Positions 25,513 to 34,832 of a stretch of DNA of 64,000 bases are shown here, piece by piece. The DNA comes from Dysgonomonas sp. BGC7 (lineage in GTDB: Bacteria > Bacteroidota > Bacteroidia > Bacteroidales > Dysgonomonadaceae). A model generated the notes under the pieces. That model was not told where the DNA came from and searched no databases. It worked only from the letters and a program-made list of their open reading frames with translations. Positions within the stretch are counted from its first letter, which is position 1; every line of letters starts with the position of its first letter. The stretch covers positions 124,001 to 188,000 of the forward strand of contig NZ_CVRP01000006.1 of the NCBI RefSeq assembly GCF_001261735.1. Reading direction: 5' to 3'. Both the position numbers and the translations under genes were made by a program.

Positions 25513-28500
25513 TTTTCTTCATTAACAGCGGGTTGTTTCTGTATGTCTGTTTTTGTATTATCTTCCTGTTTAGCCGGAGCCTGTGATTGTGACTCTGCAT
25601 TTCGGTTTCTTCTTCTCGGTTTAAATGACTGGAAGAGGCGTTTAAGCGTAGCAGCTTCCTTGCTGTAAACAATACCTATGCCTTGCGTAGTGAGAGCTTG
25701 TCGGTAATATTTATCATTCGTATGGCTATATCCTCTCAATGTCCACATACTATTCAGCTGATATTCTACATCAAAATCGCCAATCAGGTTGTCTGAATTC
25801 GTTTGGTCGGCTCTGTATCCAACATCCGTTTTTATTTTTAGCCTATCGTCAAAAAATCTTTTAGAGACATTTACTCTGACGTCCATATCGGAAAGAGTAC
25901 CGTCATTCGATTCTATATTGGTTCCTACTTCCCATCCTTCTCCCAATACATTCCCTACAAGGTTATTCAGAACCTTAGACATTTGGCCCGATGCAAAGCT
26001 GGTCCATATACTTTGTCCGAAATTGCCTGTGTTTCCTCCCGATTCCGAATAGAAAGATCCTGCAGCAATTAGGTAGGCAAACTGTTTAATCTTCTGTTCG
26101 TCTGTAGTTATCAGACTGCTCACTTTGCGTTGCACATCGTCGCTGGCATCAGGCAAACTTATGTTGTACGTAAGTTCCATCTTATCCATGTTTCCGGCGA
26201 TACCCAACACACAATCTACATCTACTCGCGGAGAAGCTATGTCGTCAAGTTCAAAGCTGTTGTCAAGTGTGGTCAGGTTAGCTCTGACTCTATGATAAGC
26301 TGTTATGTCGAATTGAGTTTTGAGCGGATCGCCAACAAACTTGAGCTTGCTGCCTTCCCTTATCTGAAACTCGAGTTTCTTTATGCTTTGCAGATTCAAT
26401 TTTACCTTTCCGCTCGATATGGTGTAATCTCCGAATGTAGACATGTTTTCTGTCATGAGGTCGTAGCTGAAATTTACTGTTCCACTACCTTTTGCTTGCA
26501 TGGCATCGCCCGTTATAGGGTCTATTATTACTCCTACAGTAAAATCGGGAGTGATGTCAAGTTTTACTTTCAGGTTGATTGGGAGTGGTGTATATACTTG
26601 CTGTTTCAGCGCATTTGCAAGCTCCTGTTGTAGTTTTTCTTCGGGAACATTGATATATACTACACTTTTGTAATCTGTTGCTTCAGCTCGCTGCGGAAGA
26701 AGAATATTTAAAGAAGAGTTTTTCTCATTCTTTATTTGCATATTCATATTTACTGCATTATCGTCTCCCTCTATTCTTACATTGCCCGAAGCAAATACAC
26801 GCCCATAAAATAAGCTGTCGGTTCTATGCTCGGTATTTAGCACCATCAGTTTATTCATTTGCATATTGAGTGAATATTTCATTTGCTCAAAATTCTTATG
26901 GGTGACGGTAGCACTTACATTTGCCGTGTTGCCATAACTGTCTTTTAAGGCTAGGTTTTCGAAGCCTATTCTATCGGGACTTATGCTTATGGTATCCGAT
27001 ATTGTATATAACACATTGGTGTAGTCTATACCTATCTGAGTATTGTTGAATCCAATAAAACCTCTTAATAGCGGAGCTTTTGTGCTTCCCTCTATCATAA
27101 TATTGGTACTTACGCTACCCGATATTTTATTCACCATGTCAGAAACAAAGGGTTGCATCCAGCCCATTGGCATCTGATCGAGCCGCAGTTGTAAGTCTAA
27201 AGAATCTTGATTTGTATATACAGTTCCGTCTATCTCAGCCAGTTCTTTATCTCCTTTTAGTAATGTTGCATTAAGCTCAGCTCCTCCAAAATAGTCGCTC
27301 CATTGACTTTCCATACGCATTGTGCCTAAGGTATCACCAAAAATTACAATATCGGCCATTTCAAGCCCTTTCGTGTAAACTTCCGGCTGCTCCAACAGAT
27401 TTGTGAGCAATATATCGCCATGTATACATCCTCGTATATTTTTTATATCGAAAGCTTCCAGCAAGTCGCCTATTTCAGCATGACTGAAATAAGCCTTGAG
27501 GCTATCGGTCTTCTGATCTGAGATTACTCCGTCTATTCCAAAATATGGTTTTGTATTTACTCCTAATCCGAAATCGTGTACTTCTGTGCGCGAACCTACG
27601 TTTAATATCTGTGCCGGAAGTAAATTTACCGAGAGCTTCCCAACTTTTATTTTCGATGGATTCACCTTCAGTGACGATACCAGTTCTTTCTCTTCATTTC
27701 TGCTAAATTGTGCAAGAGCTTCAAGCCTTCCGTCTATTTTGATAGCAGTACTGTCGCTTTGTATATCTGCACGAGTTGTTATATTGTCTTTAGCTCCGTC
27801 CAGCAATAAGGATAATTTATACCTTCCCTTGTCCATAAATACCTGAGCATTGGCTTGGGCATAAAACGAAGTGTCGGCATTAGCCATATCCAATATGGTA
27901 TTTCTTATATTATACTCGCCATAACGTATATGGGGAATCTTGCCTTGTAGTCTTGCGGTTTTTTCTATCGTATTGATGCTTCCGTCTATTGTTGCAGGAA
28001 CGATAACATCTACAGGTAATTGCAGTATTCTTCCCAGCTCTTCCGTATTGTTGGCTGTAATGTTGAATGTGAAATCGTTCTTATTCTTATTTTGTCTTAT
28101 CCACGATTTCTTTATTTGGGGGAATACCGCAGGCAGATAGTTGTGCATAAGTTCGTCTATTTCCTCGGGGAGAGAGGTAAAAGAATATTGTCCGGTTATA
28201 TTTGCTCTGAGTAACGATGATTCGAAGTCTATATACTTATCATTATTTTCTTTCTTGCCCGATTCAAGACTGAATTTTCCCGGTGTGAAGCTAAAAGTTG
28301 CGTCATGGAGATCGAGACTGTCTATATTGACAAAGCCGACCATATTGTCTATGTCCAGCCCTTTTATATTTCCATTCAGAGAGAGAGATAAACGGGGTTC
28401 TATCCAATTTTCATTCTTGTAGAAGTGGTCTATATGTAGTGTATCTACTCTTAGCCGGACTTTAATATCCGGAACTTTCTCTTGTGTCATACTTGCAATA

Positions 28501-30053
28501 GCAGTTATCTTACCGATAGCCCAATTCGCTTTTGCCGAAACACCCATTTCCTTCGAGTTGTAGTAGGCTTCGAGAGGAACATTTGTGAGGGTTTCCTTGT
28601 CATATTGCAAAGAGGTAAGATTACCTTTTACCTGAGCTTCGAGTGGGGTTCTTTCACTTTGGGTTGCTCTCAGGTTTATATTGGCTGTCAGACGTCCTAA
28701 TCCGGTATCTTCTCCAAGTAATTTGCCCAAGGAAAATCCTTGTGTCTTTAGCCCTGCGTCTACTTTAAAATTTGTGAAAGTGGTATCAACTGCTCCTGTT
28801 GCCAATAGATTTAGGGAGCCGTGTCTGCACCATGTTTCGGCATCGAGTTTAAACTTGTTTAATCTGCCGGTTAATTTTCCTTTCAGATATATATCCCCCA
28901 GATCTTTTAGTATATCGGGTGCTATAAATGTCGAATCTCCTAAACGAGCAAAAGATGTTATTGCCGCAGGAGTGGCTTTAAATTTGTCTATGGAAAGGAA
29001 TATCTCGGAATTTCCATACTGCTCGTAGCTTGCTATACTGGCTTTACCTGTCAGATAGAAGTCTTCTCCGTAAGTGAGGTTTATATCCTTTATGTCGATT
29101 TTTGGCAATGTGCCTGTTATTGTAGTGTTCAGTTTTATGTTATTCTTCAAAAACTTCAGATTGGGGAGAAATGCTACAGCATCGAGAGGTGAAATTTCGG
29201 TATCTTCTGTTGCTATCTCAAATTCGTTCGAGGCAAGATTGTACCTTACCTTATTTGTTCTAAGATGTGATTGTGGCAAATCGAAAGAAAGATTATCCAC
29301 CCATAGTTGATCTTTCTCTGAATAAAGATGCCCTTTAAGCGAGGTGATCTCTATTCCCGATTTCTCTTTTACTGACAGGTTGTTTAATGCTATGTTCAGC
29401 CTGTCTGTATCTATCGAGTTCAAATCCAGATTGGCATTGAAATCGGTAAGAGAAATATGTGATGCGTTGAAAATACCCGGAGTTATAGTGTCTGAGAGCA
29501 CATCATAGTTTAAGCGTCCATGTTTCAGGCCTATATCTTTTATGACAATGTTCAGCGAGCTTTTTGTTGTGTCTGTTTGGGTTGTATCTGTGCTTGAAAA
29601 AGCATCGATAATAAACTGAAAATTGAAATCACTGATGCTGTCTTTCTGATTGACGTTAATAACGAAGTCTTCTAAAGTAATACTTGTTATTGCCAGCTCC
29701 TTATTCTTTATTAATTCCCACGGGCTCAAAGTTCCATTCAGGTCTTTGGCATATAATAGTGTGTCTTTTGTCTGGTCTTCGATATATATGCCCTTCAAGG
29801 ATACCCTGTTAAAAAGGCTGAGACGAACTTCATCTATAGATACTTCGGTCTTTAGTGTGTTTTTTAGCTGACTGACAGCAAAGTCGGCAACCTTCTGCTG
29901 TATGTATGGTATAGATAATAAAGCATATAAAAGCACATTAAGCCCTATAATTATTAAGGCAATATATAATAAAACCTTTAAAACTCTTTTTGTAATGTTT
30001 CTTTGTTTAGGTTTTATTTCTTCTGTACTTTTTGTCTCTTTGTTTTCCTCCAT
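25503..30053 (-). CDS. tamB: Translocation and assembly module protein TamB (DUF490)
   Basis: The 1516-residue protein has an N-terminal membrane anchor (residues about 22-48) and a very long beta-rich body of AsmA/TamB repeats (many paired hydrophobic strands with DTTxSSLNIVIKDI-like units). The C-terminal DUF490 region, residues about 1080-1480, includes GDYTISSGKV, ASPRVDVDCVLGI, TGNFGQSIWTSF and VNVSKRFFDDRLKI. TamB spans the periplasm and moves lipid or outer-membrane proteins between membranes. The length fits Bacteroidetes TamB. The low-complexity charged tail ends KKK. The gene follows an arsC-like gene with a 12 bp gap. Confidence 0.93.
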   Translation of the reverse strand: MEENKETKSTEEIKPKQRNITKRVLKVLLYIALIIIGLNVLLYALLSIPYIQQKVADFAVSQLKNTLKTEVSIDEVRLSLFNRVSLKGIYIEDQTKDTLLYAKDLNGTLSPWELIKNKELAITSITLEDFVINVNQKDSISDFNFQFIIDAFSSTDTTQTDTTKSSLNIVIKDIGLKHGRLNYDVLSDTITPGIFNASHISLTDFNANLDLNSIDTDRLNIALNNLSVKEKSGIEITSLKGHLYSEKDQLWVDNLSFDLPQSHLRTNKVRYNLASNEFEIATEDTEISPLDAVAFLPNLKFLKNNIKLNTTITGTLPKIDIKDINLTYGEDFYLTGKASIASYEQYGNSEIFLSIDKFKATPAAITSFARLGDSTFIAPDILKDLGDIYLKGKLTGRLNKFKLDAETWCRHGSLNLLATGAVDTTFTNFKVDAGLKTQGFSLGKLLGEDTGLGRLTANINLRATQSERTPLEAQVKGNLTSLQYDKETLTNVPLEAYYNSKEMGVSAKANWAIGKITAIASMTQEKVPDIKVRLRVDTLHIDHFYKNENWIEPRLSLSLNGNIKGLDIDNMVGFVNIDSLDLHDATFSFTPGKFSLESGKKENNDKYIDFESSLLRANITGQYSFTSLPEEIDELMHNYLPAVFPQIKKSWIRQNKNKNDFTFNITANNTEELGRILQLPVDVIVPATIDGSINTIEKTARLQGKIPHIRYGEYNIRNTILDMANADTSFYAQANAQVFMDKGRYKLSLLLDGAKDNITTRADIQSDSTAIKIDGRLEALAQFSRNEEKELVSSLKVNPSKIKVGKLSVNLLPAQILNVGSRTEVHDFGLGVNTKPYFGIDGVISDQKTDSLKAYFSHAEIGDLLEAFDIKNIRGCIHGDILLTNLLEQPEVYTKGLEMADIVIFGDTLGTMRMESQWSDYFGGAELNATLLKGDKELAEIDGTVYTNQDSLDLQLRLDQMPMGWMQPFVSDMVNKISGSVSTNIMIEGSTKAPLLRGFIGFNNTQIGIDYTNVLYTISDTISISPDRIGFENLALKDSYGNTANVSATVTHKNFEQMKYSLNMQMNKLMVLNTEHRTDSLFYGRVFASGNVRIEGDDNAVNMNMQIKNEKNSSLNILLPQRAEATDYKSVVYINVPEEKLQQELANALKQQVYTPLPINLKVKLDITPDFTVGVIIDPITGDAMQAKGSGTVNFSYDLMTENMSTFGDYTISSGKVKLNLQSIKKLEFQIREGSKLKFVGDPLKTQFDITAYHRVRANLTTLDNSFELDDIASPRVDVDCVLGIAGNMDKMELTYNISLPDASDDVQRKVSSLITTDEQKIKQFAYLIAAGSFYSESGGNTGNFGQSIWTSFASGQMSKVLNNLVGNVLGEGWEVGTNIESNDGTLSDMDVRVNVSKRFFDDRLKIKTDVGYRADQTNSDNLIGDFDVEYQLNSMWTLRGYSHTNDKYYRQALTTQGIGIVYSKEAATLKRLFQSFKPRRRNRNAESQSQAPAKQEDNTKTDIQKQPAVNEEKKK

Positions 30054-30065
30054 ATAATTAGCAGC

Positions 30066-30425
30066 CTATTTCAATTTTTCCGTCCACTGTTCTTCATTAA
30101 ATCCTATCAGAACGAGATTGTTCGCAACCAGAATAGGACGCTTCACCACCATGCCATTAGAGGCTAATATTTCTAACAGCTCTTTCTCGGAGGCAGTTTT
30201 CACTTTTTCTTTCAGGTTGTTTTCTTTGTATATGTTTCCCGATGTATTGAAAAATTTAGCAATAGGTAATCCACTTGTCTTTATCCACTCTTTAAGTTCC
30301 TGCACAGTCGGGTTTTGTTTTGTTATATCTCTGTCTTTTACTTCTATATTATTTTCTTTAAGCCATTTAGCGGCTTTGCGACAGGTTCCACATTTTGGAT
30401 AATGTATAAAAAGTGCTGTTTTCAT
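30066..30425 (-). CDS. ArsC/Spx family reductase-like protein
   Basis: The 119-residue protein has HYPKCGTCRKAAKWLKEN, with the Cys-Gly-Thr-Cys site at about residues 12-15. The KRPILVANNLVLIGFNEEQW tail is typical of the ArsC/Spx/YffB fold. It could be a glutaredoxin-type arsenate reductase-like protein or an Spx/MgsR-like regulator. The CxxC and the KRP motif are present, but the true arsenate enzymes usually have a different loop. A -7 box at 30466-30459 drives it, and it is 12 bp upstream of tamB. Confidence 0.85.
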   Translation of the reverse strand: MKTALFIHYPKCGTCRKAAKWLKENNIEVKDRDITKQNPTVQELKEWIKTSGLPIAKFFNTSGNIYKENNLKEKVKTASEKELLEILASNGMVVKRPILVANNLVLIGFNEEQWTEKLK

Positions 30426-30458
30426 AAGAAGAATAACTTAATTTGAATTTAACTATTG

Positions 30459-30466
30459 CAAAAATA
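30459..30466 (-). promoter_or_regulatory. -7 box (TATTTTTG) for arsC-like gene and tamB
   Basis: It lies 33 nt before ATG 30425, divergent from the yicC box. Confidence 0.55.
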
Positions 30467-30542
30467 TAGAATTACTAATGATAAACGCCTTCCTGCGATC
30501 TAAAGTTCTACCTCTTTTACATAAAAGGCATAATATTTTATG

Positions 30543-30550
30543 TATTTTTG
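30543..30550 (+). promoter_or_regulatory. -7 box (TATTTTTG) for yicC-gmk-nadD
   Basis: It lies 23 nt before ATG 30574, excluding the upstream in-frame ATG at 30478. Confidence 0.6.
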
Positions 30551-30573
30551 TATCTAAAATAAAAAAGAACAAT

Positions 30574-31446
30574 ATGATACAATCAATGACAGGCTTTGGG
30601 AAAGCAACGGCCGAACTGGAAAAAAGAAAAATTACCGTTGAGGTAAAATCTTTGAATAGCAAACAACTAGACTTGTCGGTGCGTATAGCAAACCTATATA
30701 AGGAGCATGAGATGGAGATTCGCAATCAACTATCCCGCCAATTGGAACGGGGAAAAGTTGATTTTTTGATTTATATAGAGAATATTGGTAACGAAACATC
30801 AACGCAGATAAATCAAAATCTTATTGAAGGTTATTTTAATCAGATAAAAGATTCTGCCAACAAGCTCGGAATAGACACACCTGTCGATTGGTATCCGGTT
30901 TTATTGCGTCTGCCTGATGTGCTTAAATATGAAGCGCAGGAAGTAGATGAGCAAGAATGGGTTGCTGTGACTAAAGTTATTGACGAAGCCATAACACAAT
31001 TACAAGCTTTTCGTAAGCAGGAAGGTGCGATGCTGGATAAACTTTTTGAAGATAAAATAGCCAATATAGCATCTCTTCTGGAAGAGATAGAGCCATATGA
31101 AATGGAGCGCGTAGAAAAAGTGAAAATCCGTATCACAGAGGCTTTGCAGAAGATAGAAGATTTCGACTATGATAAAAATCGTTTCGAGCAGGAAATGATA
31201 TACTATATAGAAAAACTGGATATAAATGAAGAAAAATCCCGCCTGTCAAACCATCTGAAATATTTTTTAGAGACTATGAAATCAGGATCGGGACAAGGCA
31301 AAAAGCTTGGCTTTATAGCTCAGGAAATCGGGCGTGAAATAAATACAATGGGTTCTAAGTCGAATCATGCGGATATGCAGCAAATAGTTGTTCGTATGAA
31401 AGACGAATTGGAGCAAATCAAAGAACAGGTGTTGAACGTACTATAA
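30574..31446 (+). CDS. YicC family endoribonuclease-like protein
   Basis: The 290-residue protein matches YicC: MIQSMTGFGKATAEL at the N-terminus and the C-terminal DUF1732 region with KLGFIAQEIGREINTMGSKSNHADMQQIVVRMKDELEQIKEQVLNV. Some family members are nucleases that act on RNA. The frame is open to 30478, but ATG 30574 gives the family start and sits 23 nt past a TATTTTTG -7 box. gmk follows by 6 bp, a widespread pairing. Confidence 0.93.
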   Translation: MIQSMTGFGKATAELEKRKITVEVKSLNSKQLDLSVRIANLYKEHEMEIRNQLSRQLERGKVDFLIYIENIGNETSTQINQNLIEGYFNQIKDSANKLGIDTPVDWYPVLLRLPDVLKYEAQEVDEQEWVAVTKVIDEAITQLQAFRKQEGAMLDKLFEDKIANIASLLEEIEPYEMERVEKVKIRITEALQKIEDFDYDKNRFEQEMIYYIEKLDINEEKSRLSNHLKYFLETMKSGSGQGKKLGFIAQEIGREINTMGSKSNHADMQQIVVRMKDELEQIKEQVLNVL

Positions 31447-31452
31447 CTAAGG

Positions 31453-32016
31453 ATGAGTAAACTGATAATATTTTCAGCTCCATCCGGGGCAGGTAAGTCT
31501 ACAATTGTAAACTATCTGCTCTCGCAGGATCTGAATCTGCAATTCTCTATATCTGCAACTAGTCGTTTGCCCAGAGGGGCAGAGCAACACGGTGTAGAAT
31601 ATTATTTTCATACACCGGAGGAATTTCGCCGGAAGATAGAGAATAATGAATTCTTAGAGTATGAAGAAGTCTATGAAAATAGATTTTATGGTACTCTAAA
31701 GTCGGAAGTCGACAGGATATTGAATGACGGAGGCAATGTTATTTTCGATGTAGATGTTGTCGGAGGCTGTAACATTAAAGATTATTATGGAGAAAGAGCC
31801 TTGTCTATATTTATAGAGCCGCCCTCCATAGAAGAATTGCGTACCAGATTAGAAAAGAGGGCTACAGATAGCCCCGAGACCATCGAAGCCCGTATTGCAA
31901 AAGCCAAATATGAAATCACATTTGCTGACAAATTCGATGTTGTTATTGTTAATCGGGATTTGGAAACAGCCAAACAGGAGGCTTTAGAGATTGTAAAAGC
32001 ATTTTTATCAGAATGA
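31453..32016 (+). CDS. gmk: Guanylate kinase
   Basis: The 187-residue kinase has the P-loop SAPSGAGKST at residues 8-17, SATSRLPRGAEQHGVEYYF with the conserved GMP-binding Arg and Tyr, and DVDVVGGCNIKDYYG. It converts GMP to GDP. It is cytosolic and of normal length. Its stop overlaps the nadD start by 4 bp (ATGA), so the genes are translationally coupled. Confidence 0.96.
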   Translation: MSKLIIFSAPSGAGKSTIVNYLLSQDLNLQFSISATSRLPRGAEQHGVEYYFHTPEEFRRKIENNEFLEYEEVYENRFYGTLKSEVDRILNDGGNVIFDVDVVGGCNIKDYYGERALSIFIEPPSIEELRTRLEKRATDSPETIEARIAKAKYEITFADKFDVVIVNRDLETAKQEALEIVKAFLSE

Positions 32017-32591
32017 ATATAGGTGTATTTTCCGGTTCTTTCAATCCGATTCATATCGGCCATGTAATCTTGGGTAACTATATTGTCGAATATACTGATG
32101 TTGACGAGGTTTGGTTTTTGGTGAGTCCTCACAACCCTTTGAAAGAAGCAGACTCTCTTTTGGATGAAAATACTCGGTTGGAAATGGTAAAACTAGCCCT
32201 TCGGAAGTATGATAAACTAATAGCCAGTGATTTCGAATTTTCGATGCCAACACCATCATATACAATTGGTACGCTAGATGCTCTGAGTGCAAAATATCCT
32301 GAGCAGAACTTTACCCTTATTATTGGAGGAGACAATTGGGAAGTATTTGAAAACTGGCGGGACTATGATCGTCTGCTTCAGAATTATAAGCTCAAAGTAT
32401 ATCCTCGTATCGATTCGCGTATATCTATATCCGGAAAATTGAGAAATCAGGTGGAGGCGTTGGATTCTCCCATTATCGAGATTTCTTCCACATTTATCAG
32501 AGATGGAATAAAAGACCATAAAGATGTGCGCTCTTTCCTTCCCGATGGTGTCTATGAATATATTATAGAAAGAAAATTATATAATAAATAG
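32013..32591 (+). CDS. nadD: Nicotinate-nucleotide adenylyltransferase
   Basis: The 192-residue nucleotidyltransferase starts MNIGVFSGSFNPIHIGHVIL, carrying the H-x-G-H motif of the family. It also has WFLVSPHNPLKE, IGGDNWEVFENW and the C-terminal SSTFIRDGIKDHKDVRSFLPDGVYEYI. It makes nicotinate adenine dinucleotide in NAD synthesis. The start overlaps gmk by 4 bp. The next gene is 61 bp away. Confidence 0.95.
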   Translation: MNIGVFSGSFNPIHIGHVILGNYIVEYTDVDEVWFLVSPHNPLKEADSLLDENTRLEMVKLALRKYDKLIASDFEFSMPTPSYTIGTLDALSAKYPEQNFTLIIGGDNWEVFENWRDYDRLLQNYKLKVYPRIDSRISISGKLRNQVEALDSPIIEISSTFIRDGIKDHKDVRSFLPDGVYEYIIERKLYNK

Positions 32592-32652
32592 TTATATAAC
32601 AGAGCATCTACTTGTTGCTGAAGATGACTATATAAAGAATAGGGCAAAAGAA

Positions 32653-33825
32653 ATGGAAAAACAACAATTACAGGAAGATATAAAGGTACGCCGTTCACGG
32701 CTTCAAGAAGCTATGCTGGCTGCAGATATTGAAGGCTGTATATTGACGACGGCTGTCAACGTATTTTATATGACAGGTAAGGTATATAATGGATATTTTT
32801 ACCTGTCTGTTGATGGGAAAGTAATTCATTTTGTAAAAAGGCCGGAAGGTATTGATTTTGAGAATACGATTTATATTCGTAAACCCGAGCAAATGGCAGA
32901 AGAGCTATGTTCAGCCGGATTCTCCCTTCCTAAGTCACTTTTGTTAGAGACCGATGTTGTTTCCTTTGGCGAATGTACCCGCATACTCAATACTTTCAAT
33001 CTGAAAGAAGCGGCCAATGCATCGGTGCTGCTCCGCAAAATACGTAGTGTGAAAACTCCTTTCGAATTGGAACAGGTGAGAGCCTGTGCCCGTCGCCACG
33101 AAGCTGTATATAAGTTGATCCCGTCTTTGTATAAACGGGGAATGACTGATGTCGAATTGCAGATTGAGATAGAGCATGCCATGCGCCAGCATGGATCTTT
33201 GGGTTTGTTCCGAAGCTATGGAGATAATATGGATATCTATATGGGCAGTCTGCTTGCCGGAGAGAATGCAGAAGCTCCTTCTCCTTTCGACTTTGCTCTT
33301 GGTGGGGCAGGGGAAACGCCTCTTATTCCTATAGGAGCCTCGGGGGAAAAGATGAGAGAAGGACAAACCATAATGGTAGATATGGCTGGAAATTATACTC
33401 CTTGGATGACGGACATGACACGAGTGTTTTCTATAGGTAGAACATTAGATATTGCTTATCGTGCCCATCAGGTATCTATAGATATTCATAATAAGATAAT
33501 GGATATAGTGAAACCTGGAATCGGCTGTGCCGAAGTGTACAATGTAGCTATGGAAATGGTGAAAGACAATAACCTTGAGGCATATTTTATGGGTACTAAG
33601 CAGCAGGCTAAGTTTGTAGGACATGGTGTAGGACTCGAAATAAACGAGCCACCGGTGATGACTCCTCGTTCGAAGGAACTGTTTGAGCCGAATATCGTCT
33701 TTGCCTTAGAGCCTAAGTTTGTTATTCCTGAGGTCGGTGCAGTCGGTATAGAGAATACTTATGTTATAACCGAAGATGGAATAGAAAAGCTGACTGTATT
33801 GGAAGAAGGAATTATTGAATTGTAG
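32653..33825 (+). CDS. M24 family Xaa-Pro aminopeptidase-type peptidase
   Basis: The 390-residue protein has an N-terminal creatinase-like domain (residues about 1-140) and a C-terminal pita-bread domain. The five metal ligands are present: Asp in VDMAGNYTP, Asp in MTDMTRVFS, His in GHGVGLEINEPP, Glu in FALEPKF and Glu in GIENTYVI. It should cleave the N-terminal residue before proline, but prolidase cannot be excluded. There is no signal peptide. It ends at a strong symmetrical hairpin shared with the converging tRNA gene. Confidence 0.9.
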   Translation: MEKQQLQEDIKVRRSRLQEAMLAADIEGCILTTAVNVFYMTGKVYNGYFYLSVDGKVIHFVKRPEGIDFENTIYIRKPEQMAEELCSAGFSLPKSLLLETDVVSFGECTRILNTFNLKEAANASVLLRKIRSVKTPFELEQVRACARRHEAVYKLIPSLYKRGMTDVELQIEIEHAMRQHGSLGLFRSYGDNMDIYMGSLLAGENAEAPSPFDFALGGAGETPLIPIGASGEKMREGQTIMVDMAGNYTPWMTDMTRVFSIGRTLDIAYRAHQVSIDIHNKIMDIVKPGIGCAEVYNVAMEMVKDNNLEAYFMGTKQQAKFVGHGVGLEINEPPVMTPRSKELFEPNIVFALEPKFVIPEVGAVGIENTYVITEDGIEKLTVLEEGIIEL

Positions 33826-33903
33826 TGGAGAATAAGAAATGAGAATGATATATTAGAAATATACGTTTAATATATTAGATACGAGTCAGTTCTAAAGTAA
33901 ATA

Positions 33904-33938
33904 AAGAAAGCACTTACAATTTGTAAGTGCTTTCTTCT
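33904..33938. terminator. Terminator between M24 peptidase gene and tRNA
   Basis: GAAAGCACTTACAA (33906-33919) pairs perfectly with TTGTAAGTGCTTTC (33921-33934). The near-palindrome can serve both converging units. Confidence 0.8.
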
Positions 33939-33941
33939 GTG

Positions 33942-34015
33942 TGGTCCCACCTGGGCTTGAACCAGGGACCCCCTGATTATGAGTCAGATGCTCTAACCAA
34001 CTGAGCTATAGGACC
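33942..34015 (-). tRNA. tRNA with CAT anticodon (Met or Ile2)
   Basis: The minus-strand sequence from 34015 starts GGTCCTATAGCTCAGTTGG and ends with discriminator A at 33942; no CCA is encoded. The 7-bp acceptor closes with one G-T pair. The anticodon arm is CTGACTCATAATCAG, with the CAT triplet at loop centre. The T arm is CCTGG-TTCAAGC-CCAGG. CAT can be read by elongator Met or, after lysidine modification, Ile2. The GGTCC acceptor looks more like the Ile2 type, but I cannot decide. It lies between an M24 peptidase gene and pssA. Confidence 0.9.
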
Positions 34016-34122
34016 TGATTTTCGGAGGTTATCCCGAAATCGGATGCAATGTTAGTGCTTTTTACTGAAATCTGCAAATTTTTAGCAAGAAAAGAATAGA
34101 TAAAATATCATCTAACACAGAT

Positions 34123-34827
34123 CTATACTGGTTTTCTGCTATTTATGATAGATAGGGCAATGTATAATAATATCCCTCCGGCAATGCCTAGTACTCCAAT
34201 ATAAGCAACTAAGGCAATAATAAATATAGCCAAGAAATAACGATATTCATTTCCTTTCAGTTTCAGACTCTTTATTTTTAGCGAGAACATAGGTATTTCT
34301 GATACCATAAGGGCAGAAAATACAAATATGCCAACCAGTAAAGTGTATATCAGCCCCACACTTATAGAAGGTATATTATAGGTAAGACCATAGCATAAAC
34401 TTACCCAAAACAAGGCATTTGCCGGTGTGTTGAGTCCAATGAAAGATTCTGTCTGACGTTCATCTACATTGAATTTAGCTAAACGCAAGGCGGAAAATAC
34501 AGCCAATAAGAAAGCAATATATGGGAGATAGTCTACAACAAGAGAATTGTCTGATATCTTATATACATTTGCCGATAAAAGACTAAAAACGGCTACGCTG
34601 GGAGCTAAGCCAAAACTAACCATATCGGCTAACGAATCTAATTCTTTTCCGATAGGAGAATAGGCCTTTAATAGACGAGCGGCAAATCCATCTGAGAAGT
34701 CAAATAATGCTGCAATGATTACCCACACTACAACCCATAGAAATTCTCCCTGAAAGGCCATAACAGTAGCTATACTCCCCGAAAAAAGATTCATGGAAGT
34801 GAGCATGTTAGGTATATGCTTTTTCAT
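34123..34827 (-). CDS. pssA: CDP-diacylglycerol-serine O-phosphatidyltransferase
   Basis: The 234-residue membrane protein carries the CDP-alcohol phosphotransferase motif D-G-x2-A-R-x8-G-x3-D-x3-D. It reads from SDGFAARLLKAYSPIG on to ELDSLADMVSFG, near residues 45-71. It has six to eight hydrophobic helices. It forms phosphatidylserine from CDP-diacylglycerol made by CdsA. It is 5 bp downstream of psd on the same strand, so the products work in sequence. Confidence 0.95.
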   Translation of the reverse strand: MKKHIPNMLTSMNLFSGSIATVMAFQGEFLWVVVWVIIAALFDFSDGFAARLLKAYSPIGKELDSLADMVSFGLAPSVAVFSLLSANVYKISDNSLVVDYLPYIAFLLAVFSALRLAKFNVDERQTESFIGLNTPANALFWVSLCYGLTYNIPSISVGLIYTLLVGIFVFSALMVSEIPMFSLKIKSLKLKGNEYRYFLAIFIIALVAYIGVLGIAGGILLYIALSIINSRKPV

Positions 34828-34832
34828 ATCTC

